A DNA stretch of 6,483 nt, from assembly GCA_023132105.1 (NCBI GenBank), contig JAGLYS010000154.1:1-6483 (forward strand), read 5' to 3'. The translations under genes and the position numbers were made by a program. Shown piece after piece: positions 1 to 5,597 of the stretch. Position 1 is the stretch's first letter. Every line of letters starts with the position of its first letter. A model generated the notes under the pieces. The model was not told the DNA's origin, made no database searches, and saw only the letters and a list, made by a program, of their open reading frames with translations. This DNA comes from Caldifarciminota bacterium (GTDB taxonomy: Bacteria > Hydrothermota > 32-111 > QNBC01).

Positions 1-1067
1 TGTTCGATCCCGGGTTTTGAGGGAATATCTTCTCCAATTTCAACTATTCTCAAATTGTTTTCATAAATCCTATCCATCCCTGCGATGTATTTTATTATAG
101 GTAAAATAACAAATCTTGTAGAGATATAAGATGATACAGGATGTCCCGGAGAACCGAATATCGGCTTTTTATTGCACAGGGATAGTATCGTTGGCTTACC
201 AGGAGAAATGTCAAGACCATGTGTAAGAACACCGGGAGAACCGAACTTCTTAATTACATTGATTGTTATATCCCTCATCCCCTTAGAACTCCCTCCGGAT
301 ATTATGAAAAGATCATATTTGTCAAAATTATTCTTTAATATTTTATAGAGTTCCTTTTCATCATCCATAATAATATCAAAAACATCACTTTCGATATAAC
401 TATAATTCCCAAACAGGGCACTTAGCATATAACTGTTAATATCGAATATCTGTGATTCCTTAATAGATTCACCTGGATTTGCTAATTCTATACCGGTTGG
501 TATTATGGCTACTTTTAGCTTTTTAAAAATATCAATAGATTCGATACCCTGAGATGCACATACTCCGATATCTACACTCCTCATCACACTCCCCTTTCGA
601 ACAATGAGATCTCCCCTTTTTATATCCTCACCTCTAAATATAACATTCTCTCCTTTAAATATTGTCTTTTCAAAATAAATAGTATTTCCACTCTTTTTAA
701 TATCCTCTATCATTATAACGGAATCGAATTCAATGGGTAATAGTGCTCCTGTTGGAATATAATAAACCTTGTTTTTATTAATATTATTCCCATTTATCTC
801 TCCTATTTTCAACTCTCCTCCATATTGAAATGGAATAGGAGAATTGGGATTAGCTCCTGTCGTTTGTATCGATAGACATGCATATCCGTCCACTGTACTC
901 TTGGTAAATCCGGGTACATCCATATTTGCTTTAATATCTTTATAAACAATACAGCCTATTGCATTGGATAATTTTACTTTTTGGTTCCCATTATAGGAGA
1001 ATTCTCTATATTGACAAATAAAATCCTCTATTGCAAATACTCTTTTCCCTGTTTTTAAAAATTCCAT
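1..1067 (-). CDS. moeA: Molybdopterin molybdenumtransferase MoeA (3' end beyond window)
   Basis: This enzyme inserts molybdate (or tungstate) into adenylylated molybdopterin, the last common step of molybdenum cofactor synthesis in the cytoplasm. I translated 355 codons from the ATG at 1067 to the left edge, with no stop. Visible family motifs are PGFTKSTVDGYA (residues 52-63), PTGALLP (105-111), PTGIELANPGE (190-200), SGGSSKGMRD (257-266), PGKPT (289-293) and FGSPGHPVS (304-312). By motif alignment D60, T106, E194, D266, P307 and P310 match residues reported as important in E. coli MoeA (from memory). The last visible residues, EDIPSKPG, belong to the start of C-terminal domain IV, so about 50 residues are missing if the protein has the usual length near 400. 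The SGGSSKGxRD form resembles archaeal and clostridial MoeA, some of which carry an extra periplasmic-binding-protein-like domain; the edge hides whether this one does. The gene follows the lipoprotein stop by one base and has no clear Shine-Dalgarno, which suggests translational coupling. Confidence 0.95.
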   Translation of the reverse strand, partial: MEFLKTGKRVFAIEDFICQYREFSYNGNQKVKLSNAIGCIVYKDIKANMDVPGFTKSTVDGYACLSIQTTGANPNSPIPFQYGGELKIGEINGNNINKNKVYYIPTGALLPIEFDSVIMIEDIKKSGNTIYFEKTIFKGENVIFRGEDIKRGDLIVRKGSVMRSVDIGVCASQGIESIDIFKKLKVAIIPTGIELANPGESIKESQIFDINSYMLSALFGNYSYIESDVFDIIMDDEKELYKILKNNFDKYDLFIISGGSSKGMRDITINVIKKFGSPGVLTHGLDISPGKPTILSLCNKKPIFGSPGHPVSSYISTRFVILPIIKYIAGMDRIYENNLRIVEIGEDIPSKPGIE

Positions 1068-1068
1068 T

Positions 1069-1659
1069 TTAATTTGATTTATAATCTAATAATACGGAAG
1101 TCCATGTGGAATATTCTTCTTTTACAATCCCGACATCCTCTGCTACCCATCTATAATAGTATAAATTATGATTAAGATAATATATATAGACTCTAATCTT
1201 ATAAGCAAAGAATACCCCTGCAGGAACCTCTATCGATTCTTTATCCTCTACTATAAATTCCTGCAAATCCCAATCACTTATCCAAATATTGTCTATCTCG
1301 ACAAAAAGTGGCATATCTTTCCATTTTCTTGCACTGTCACTAATGTTATAGTAATATAAAAACGAATCCCCTTTGGCTACATGTTGCGTTCCGGTCCATG
1401 TAATACTCGTGAAATCCGAATTGGCATCTCCCAACCTGCTTTTATATAGATGGATTGTATCCTGAATTGTCAATGTATCATATATTTCGGTAGCATGATA
1501 TCTTGTCAATCCACTACTTTCATTATATGACATATAATGCCAGTAATAACCTTTTTTAAGAGGGAAAAGATCCCCTTCCGATGGATATTTGTCCTTTGGG
1601 TTATTTGTACAACCTACTACAAATAATACAATTATTGATAATATTAACATTTTTTTCAT
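1069..1659 (-). CDS. Small lipoprotein of unknown function (FPL-x-GxxW type)
   Basis: This is a predicted 196-residue exported lipoprotein; I do not recognise a named family with a known function. The N-terminus has K2 and K3, a hydrophobic stretch (residues 4-16) and a lipobox VVGC with the lipidated cysteine at C17. The next residues, T18 and N19, give no inner-membrane retention aspartate. The mature part opens with FPLKKGYYWHY (32-42) and later shows VPAGVFFAYKI (145-155) and RWVAEDVGIVKEE (170-182). This 'FPL..G..W ... VPAG.F..YK. ... G.GIVK' layout recurs in hypothetical secreted proteins of Gram-negative-like candidate phyla (recalled, not searched). It is rich in Tyr and Trp, consistent with a beta-rich extracytoplasmic domain. 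The ATG lies three bases after the uridine kinase stop, with AGAGG six bases upstream. Its place between a kinase and moeA says little about its role. Confidence 0.85.
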   Translation of the reverse strand: MKKMLILSIIVLFVVGCTNNPKDKYPSEGDLFPLKKGYYWHYMSYNESSGLTRYHATEIYDTLTIQDTIHLYKSRLGDANSDFTSITWTGTQHVAKGDSFLYYYNISDSARKWKDMPLFVEIDNIWISDWDLQEFIVEDKESIEVPAGVFFAYKIRVYIYYLNHNLYYYRWVAEDVGIVKEEYSTWTSVLLDYKSN

Positions 1660-1662
1660 TGT

Positions 1663-2277
1663 TTACCTCTTTCCTAAAATATGAAAAACCGATGATGATA
1701 TAACATCAATTGCATTTTTATTATATCCACCCTCAGGTATAATTATATCGGCAAATTGCTTGGATGGTTCGACAAATTCAAGATGCATGGGTCTTACTGT
1801 ATCTATATATTGACTTATTACTGAATTTACTGTTCTATTTCTTTCGTTTATATCTCTTTGAATCCTTCTGATAAATCTTACATCATCGGGCGTATCTACA
1901 AAAATTTTAAAATCGAACAGATCCCTTATTACTCTCTTAACAAATATTAAAATACCCTCTACAATTATAATATCCGCAGGATTTGTATGTTGTACTTTAT
2001 CCATTCTTGTATGTGTTTTAAAATCATATAGTGGGATATCAACAGCTTTGCCACCATTCAATATTTTAATATGTTTAACCAGCAAATCTATATCTATGGA
2101 ATCAGGATGATCATAATTGATTTTTTCTCTCTCGATAACAGGAATATCACTATGATCTTTATAGTAATAATCCTGCTGTATCATTACAACGGAATGTTTA
2201 TCGATTACCTTACTTCTGATTTTGTTGGCAACCGTTGTTTTTCCTGAACCCGTGCCACCTGCGATACCTATTATCAT
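1663..2277 (-). CDS. udk: Uridine kinase (uridine/cytidine salvage)
   Basis: Udk phosphorylates uridine and cytidine to UMP and CMP with a nucleoside triphosphate, in cytoplasmic pyrimidine salvage. At 204 residues it has the usual bacterial length. The Walker A loop GGTGSGKT is at residues 7-14. QQDYYYKD (34-41) and NYDHPDS (54-60) are nucleoside-site motifs, IIIVEGIL (103-110) is the Walker-B-like strand, and RFIRRIQRDINERNRT (134-149) is the basic lid. The C-terminal signature, YIDTVRPMHLEFVEPSKQ (157-174) followed by ADIIIPEGGYN (176-186), is diagnostic. The P-loop begins seven residues from the start methionine, as expected. The ATG overlaps the stop of the preceding glycosyltransferase (ATGA), with AAGGA seven bases upstream. 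UMP feeds UTP and UDP-sugar pools, but a functional tie to the neighbouring glycosyltransferases is only a guess. Confidence 0.96.
   Translation of the reverse strand: MIIGIAGGTGSGKTTVANKIRSKVIDKHSVVMIQQDYYYKDHSDIPVIEREKINYDHPDSIDIDLLVKHIKILNGGKAVDIPLYDFKTHTRMDKVQHTNPADIIIVEGILIFVKRVIRDLFDFKIFVDTPDDVRFIRRIQRDINERNRTVNSVISQYIDTVRPMHLEFVEPSKQFADIIIPEGGYNKNAIDVISSSVFHILGKR
1666..1670 (-). promoter_or_regulatory. Ribosome binding site of the lipoprotein gene, inside the udk 3' end
   Basis: The bases AGAGG, six bases before the ATG at 1659, form a good Shine-Dalgarno. They are also the last sense bases of the uridine kinase gene (the G-K-R codons), directly before its TAA. This fixes the lipoprotein start and suggests reinitiation by ribosomes finishing uridine kinase. 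Confidence 0.7.
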
Positions 2278-3398
2278 AGCCTTTTCCTTGCAATTATTAT
2301 TGCATTTTCATATTCTTTTTCGATTTTTTTGATTATTTTCTTCCAATCTATTAGTTTTGAATACGATATTCCATTAACTTTTAATCTATATTGTAATGCT
2401 TTATCGGCTGCAAGTTTTTCAATTGCTTCTTTAAATGATTCGGGATTCGGTTTAGATAATATACCATTATAATTATTCTTTATTACCGTGCTGTAACCGC
2501 TTATATTTGAAGCGATAATCGGGGTGCCTGAAGCCATTGCTTCAATAAGGACAATACCATAAGTTTCACCTCTTTTTGCCGGTGAACAGTATATATCAGC
2601 ACTTGCAAAAATCTTTCCAATATCTTTATTCGATACAAAACCTAAAAATTTTACGGGAATTTTATATTCTTTAGCCATTATTTCATATTTTTTACTTTTC
2701 ATGCTGGTTCCGGCAATATACAAAAAATAGTCTATGTCCTTATCTAACCTTGATAGAGCTTTTAGTAATATATCAAGCCCTTTTCTTTCATCCAATCTTC
2801 CTAAAAACAGTATTTTTAACTTTTTATCCTTTCTTTGCATAGGTTTGTATGTATTCAAATCAGGATTAAATCTTTCAGTATCAACACCAATTGGAATTAG
2901 CTTATATTCCCCGGGAAAAAACGGTTTAATAAAATCTATAGCTACTCTGGATATCCCAATTCGAACATCGATTTTGCTGTTGTAATGGCTAAACGGAATA
3001 TTATACATATATGATACCGGTTTGAATATGCTTGATGATACCGATAAAAATGTTGCAACATTTGGGAATCTTGAATACTTTAATGCAAAATGGGAAATAT
3101 TCGGAAAGAAGGGACCACAAAGATGAACAATATCATACTCGCCCTTATCCATTACCCTTTTTACTTCACTGGATATATGCATGCTCCATGGCAATGTTAC
3201 CCTGGTTCCGTTCAAATCGAATAATTTACAGTATGCAACCCGAATTATTCCATCTTCCGACACTTCATTATCATAATGCAGTGTGAGTATATCGACATTA
3301 TGTCCACTGGATTTCAAGTACTTGGCAATATTTGATACATATTCAGTCACACCTGAAGGATACGGATAATAAGCATCGGATACGAGTAGTACTTTCAT
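2274..3398 (-). CDS. GT4 glycosyltransferase, PimA-like, with His118 replaced by Leu (GT-B)
   Basis: This is a GT-B-fold family 4 glycosyltransferase of 374 residues, expected to act at the cytoplasmic membrane face with a nucleotide-sugar donor. The N-terminal acceptor domain has DAYYPYPSGVTEY (8-20). The C-terminal donor domain has GRLDERKG (200-207; R201 and K206 for donor phosphates), a glutamate pair E278-x7-E286 in GETYGIVLIE, and SGTPIIAS (290-297). It aligns over its whole length with the upstream paralogue at about 55-60% identity by hand count. The paralogue and PimA have a histidine in ATFHS; here the codon at 3047-3045 is TTA (Leu118), and residues 121-140 keep only about 4 of 20 paralogue residues. 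It may be inactive, regulatory or changed in specificity. A longer frame starts at GTG 3416. I prefer ATG 3398 because it matches the paralogue's N-terminus and because the likely promoter's -10 lies between the two starts. Sugar and acceptor are unknown. Confidence 0.88.
   Translation of the reverse strand: MKVLLVSDAYYPYPSGVTEYVSNIAKYLKSSGHNVDILTLHYDNEVSEDGIIRVAYCKLFDLNGTRVTLPWSMHISSEVKRVMDKGEYDIVHLCGPFFPNISHFALKYSRFPNVATFLSVSSSIFKPVSYMYNIPFSHYNSKIDVRIGISRVAIDFIKPFFPGEYKLIPIGVDTERFNPDLNTYKPMQRKDKKLKILFLGRLDERKGLDILLKALSRLDKDIDYFLYIAGTSMKSKKYEIMAKEYKIPVKFLGFVSNKDIGKIFASADIYCSPAKRGETYGIVLIEAMASGTPIIASNISGYSTVIKNNYNGILSKPNPESFKEAIEKLAADKALQYRLKVNGISYSKLIDWKKIIKKIEKEYENAIIIARKRL
2285..2289 (-). 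promoter_or_regulatory. Ribosome binding site of udk, inside the GT-B 3' end
   Basis: AAGGA lies seven bases before the udk ATG, within the codons for the last residues (A-R-K-R-L) of the upstream glycosyltransferase. With the four-base ATGA overlap, it supports translational coupling and this udk start. Confidence 0.65.
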
Positions 3399-3406
3399 AC
3401 GAGAGC

Positions 3407-3435
3407 ATTCTATCACTTTATTATTTCATTGTCAA
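3407..3435 (-). promoter_or_regulatory. Near-consensus sigma70 promoter in front of GT-B
   Basis: Read on the minus strand, TTGACA (3435-3430) begins right after the TAA of GT-A. A 17-base spacer follows, then TAGAAT (3412-3407), preceded by TGA, which makes an extended -10. The -35 is perfect and the -10 matches five of six bases. The ATG at 3398 is only eight bases beyond the -10, so initiation would fall at or next to the start codon and give an almost leaderless mRNA. It could drive GT-B, udk, the lipoprotein gene and moeA independently of the genes upstream. Whether this organism uses the standard sigma70 consensus is unknown. Confidence 0.55.
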
Positions 3436-4581
3436 TTACTGTGTTTTACCGTTCCCCAGTCTTTTCTTTGAAATATCAATAGCTTTTTCATAATGCATTA
3501 TGAGATCCTTTGTAATATTTTTCCAGTTATGTTTTCTTGCGAATTCCAATCCGTTTCGTTTCAATCGATTACACAGCTTTTTATCCCTCGCCAATTTTTC
3601 AATGCCTTTTTTAAATGATTCGGGATTCGATTCCACAAGGATTCCATTCTCCCCATCCTCTATTACAAGATTGTATCCGTCTACATCCGATGCAATTACA
3701 GGGGTGCCACATGCCATTGATTCAATCAAAACAATTCCAAATGTCTCTCGTCCTCTTGTAGGTGCACAGTATATATCTGCATTTGCATAAGCATTTTCCA
3801 AACCGTGTCCTTTATATAGGTATCCAAGGAATGTTGTGGGAACATTAAGTTCTATTGCCATTGTTTGGTATTTATTCCTTGATATACTGTCTCCAGCTAT
3901 GTAAAGATGGTAATGTATATCTCCATCCAGTCTGGATAAAGCTTTTATAAGGATATCCAATCCTTTCTTTTTGTCCAATCGTCCAACGAATAATATTTTC
4001 AATGCATCACCATAATTATTCATATCCTTAAAATTACTAACATTATTATTAAATATAGTCGTATCGACGCCACATGGAATCACGCTGTATTCCCCCGGGA
4101 AATAGGGCTTAATAAAATTTACCGCCACTTGTGAAACCCCTATCCTTACATCAAGTTTCTTGATTAATGAACGAAAAAGCATTCTATGTAATAATGATGT
4201 AAACCTCGGAATTGATAATGGAGCGGAGTGAAAAGTAGCGATATTTGCCGTATTCGAGTATTTCAATGCAAGGTATGAAATATTAGGGCAAAATGGGCCA
4301 TTAAGATGAATTATGTCATAATGACCTTCGTTAATTACCCTCTTTACCTCTTCCGAGATTTTCAAACTCCATGGAAGTGTTACTCTCTGTTTGTTTAAGT
4401 TGAATAATTTGCAGTATCCAACCCTGATAAGGTTGTACTCATCCTTTTCATCATCATAATGTAGTGTCAATACATCAGTCTTAATGCCTGTCTCTCTAAG
4501 TGCTTTTGCAATATTAGCAGAATATTCCGTAACACCTGATGGGTATGGATAATAGGCATCTGTTACTATAAGAACTTTCAT
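3436..4581 (-). CDS. GT4 glycosyltransferase, PimA-like, intact motifs (GT-A)
   Basis: This is a 381-residue GT-B-fold family 4 glycosyltransferase whose layout recalls PimA, the phosphatidylinositol mannosyltransferase, and related lipid or polysaccharide glycosyltransferases. Key features are the acceptor-side loop DAYYPYPSGVTEY (8-20), HYDIIHLNGP (87-96), ATFHS with H118 (CAC at 4230-4228), IPCGVDTTIF (168-177), GRLDKKKG with R201 and K206 (200-207), and E279-x7-E287 in RETFGIVLIE. H118 falls at the same number as the PimA histidine from memory, and all expected functional positions are present, so I expect it to be active. No signal peptide or membrane span is seen; membrane association would be peripheral. 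The start lies six bases after the radical SAM stop, with no clear Shine-Dalgarno. The C-terminus has about six residues (GNGKTQ) beyond the paralogue's end. Donor and acceptor cannot be told from sequence; mannosyl transfer to a lipid is only a possibility. Confidence 0.92.
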   Translation of the reverse strand: MKVLIVTDAYYPYPSGVTEYSANIAKALRETGIKTDVLTLHYDDEKDEYNLIRVGYCKLFNLNKQRVTLPWSLKISEEVKRVINEGHYDIIHLNGPFCPNISYLALKYSNTANIATFHSAPLSIPRFTSLLHRMLFRSLIKKLDVRIGVSQVAVNFIKPYFPGEYSVIPCGVDTTIFNNNVSNFKDMNNYGDALKILFVGRLDKKKGLDILIKALSRLDGDIHYHLYIAGDSISRNKYQTMAIELNVPTTFLGYLYKGHGLENAYANADIYCAPTRGRETFGIVLIESMACGTPVIASDVDGYNLVIEDGENGILVESNPESFKKGIEKLARDKKLCNRLKRNGLEFARKHNWKNITKDLIMHYEKAIDISKKRLGNGKTQ

Positions 4582-4587
4582 ATAATT

Positions 4588-5532
4588 CTATTTGAAATTT
4601 GATTGATTATAATAAAATATACCTCTGTTTTCAATCTTTGCAGCAATTTTTCCCTCATTTTCCAGCACATCGATGTATTTATTCAATTCGTTGATGTGTA
4701 AGCTAAGTATACCTTGAAGATCCTCAATTGTACAAGGTCTTCTCCGAATTGTTTCTATAATTGCATTTTCCACATCATCCCTGTATGATTTTACCTCTCT
4801 TCTCTTGTATTTGGAAATAATTTCTACATTATCAAGATTCCAATATTCAACTATATCTTCAAGTATTTTTTGGGAAACAGATTTTACCCAATTTTCTGTT
4901 CCCGGTCTATCTAATGTATTTAATTGGATTTTATCCGGCTTTATTTCAATGATTGCTCTTTTTAATTCATTCAGATTTACTTTATCAGAATTTATACCTT
5001 CTATAATAAATACTTCAAGCCATATTTGTCCCTTATATTCCTTCCTGAATTCTATCATCCCATCTATTATACTTTTTATTCTCAATTTACCATAAGGGCG
5101 ATCAATCCTTTTAAAAGTTTCCTCAATTGCAGAATCAAGCGAAGGAAGTATCACATCAGCTTCTAATATTTCTCTTCTAACATTACTATCATTAAAAAGC
5201 GACCCGTTTGTAAGAATTGCTATCTTTATATCGGGATATTCAGACTTTATAAAACTAATTATTTTGCCTACATCTTTATGAAGTGTCGGTTCTCCGGAAC
5301 CTGAAAATGTGACATAATCCGGTTTGGGATATCTGTTCAGATAATCGTTCAGTTCTTCCAAAACAACTTTTGTAGGTACATATTCCTTTCTTTCCGTAGT
5401 TAAATTCGTTGTCTTTCCGCATTCGCAATAAATACAATTGTAAGAGCATACCTTATGTGGAACAAGATCTACACCTAACGATATATTTAACCTTCTTGAA
5501 GGAACAGGTCCAAATATATATTTATATTTCAT
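4588..5532 (-). CDS. Radical SAM protein of the COG0731 type with C-terminal winged-helix-like region
   Basis: This is a 314-residue radical SAM enzyme. The N-terminus FGPVPSRRL (7-15) and SLGVDLVPHKVC (18-29) lead into the [4Fe-4S] motif CSYNCIYC (C29, C33, C36), with a further C38 in ECG. SGSGEPTL (77-84) is the SAM-binding 'GGE-like' motif; TNGSL (108-112), LPSLDSA (129-135) and QLNTLDRPG (203-211) are further core strands. COG0731 is often labelled 'wyosine synthetase-like' after archaeal TYW1, but bacterial short forms lack a demonstrated role and this one has no flavodoxin domain, so I do not assign tRNA modification. About residues 252-310 look like a winged helix (RRRPCTIEDLQGIL, then a basic helix and a beta-like tail), perhaps for substrate or nucleic acid recognition. 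It begins the tight gene cluster 65 bases after the TPR gene. There is no Shine-Dalgarno, and the next gene starts six bases after its stop. The substrate is unknown. Confidence 0.9.
   Translation of the reverse strand: MKYKYIFGPVPSRRLNISLGVDLVPHKVCSYNCIYCECGKTTNLTTERKEYVPTKVVLEELNDYLNRYPKPDYVTFSGSGEPTLHKDVGKIISFIKSEYPDIKIAILTNGSLFNDSNVRREILEADVILPSLDSAIEETFKRIDRPYGKLRIKSIIDGMIEFRKEYKGQIWLEVFIIEGINSDKVNLNELKRAIIEIKPDKIQLNTLDRPGTENWVKSVSQKILEDIVEYWNLDNVEIISKYKRREVKSYRDDVENAIIETIRRRPCTIEDLQGILSLHINELNKYIDVLENEGKIAAKIENRGIFYYNQSNFK
4606..4634 (-). promoter_or_regulatory. Candidate promoter for GT-A inside the radical SAM 3' end
   Basis: On the minus strand TTGAAA (4634-4629), a 17-base spacer and TATAAT (4611-4606) fit a sigma70 promoter, with a predicted leader of roughly 15-20 bases before the ATG at 4581. 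It lies within AT-rich codons (F-Y-Y-N), so it may be a chance match. Confidence 0.3.
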
Positions 5533-5543
5533 AAATTGAATAT

Positions 5544-5574
5544 ATTATATAATCGGATGTTTGTAAATATACAA
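5544..5574 (-). promoter_or_regulatory. Candidate promoter of the radical SAM gene
   Basis: Within the 65-base gap, minus-strand TTGTAT (5574-5569) lies 17 bases before TATATA (5551-5546), or 19 bases before TATAAT (5549-5544). The -10 ends about 11 bases before the ATG at 5532, so the predicted leader is only a few bases and lacks a Shine-Dalgarno. The spacing is ambiguous and the region is very AT-rich. Confidence 0.4.
5561..5574. promoter_or_regulatory. 14-base dyad, possible operator over the -35
   Basis: TTGTAAATATACAA is a perfect inverted repeat with five-base arms (TTGTA / TACAA) and a four-base centre. It covers the putative -35 of the radical SAM promoter, a usual place for repressor binding. 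The arms are short and AT-rich, so chance is a real alternative. It is too short and lacks a following T-run to be a terminator. Confidence 0.25.
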
Positions 5575-5597
5575 TTACATAATTATTCCCCCCAACC

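Noticed and set aside
1168..1359. Plus-strand open frame of 63 codons
   Set aside because: It lies antisense inside the lipoprotein gene, with no ribosome site or recognisable product; the minus-strand frame has a lipobox and family-like motifs.
2734..3286. Two plus-strand open frames (2734-2985 and 3032-3286)
   Set aside because: Both are antisense to GT-B, which shows clear GT4 motifs over the same bases; their translations look like low-information shadows.
3500..3790. Plus-strand open frame of 96 codons
   Set aside because: It is antisense to the conserved donor domain of GT-A.
4805..5095. Plus-strand open frame of 96 codons
   Set aside because: It is antisense to the radical SAM gene, hydrophobic only because of reverse-complement AT-rich codons.
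4588..5532. Calling the radical SAM protein TYW1 (wyosine synthesis) or a tungsten-enzyme maturase
   Set aside because: It shares the COG0731 signature, but nothing in the sequence shows a tRNA substrate, and no tungsten oxidoreductase gene is in view.
5576..5597. GGTTGGGGGG run followed by ATG-TAA after the TPR stop
   Set aside because: It looks like a Shine-Dalgarno plus a start-stop mini-ORF, but a G-run and an ATGTAA in one short gap are easily chance and nothing else supports a function.
5533..5597. Rho-independent terminator between the TPR and radical SAM genes
   Set aside because: The only inverted repeat has five-base AT-rich arms and no T-run in the right place.
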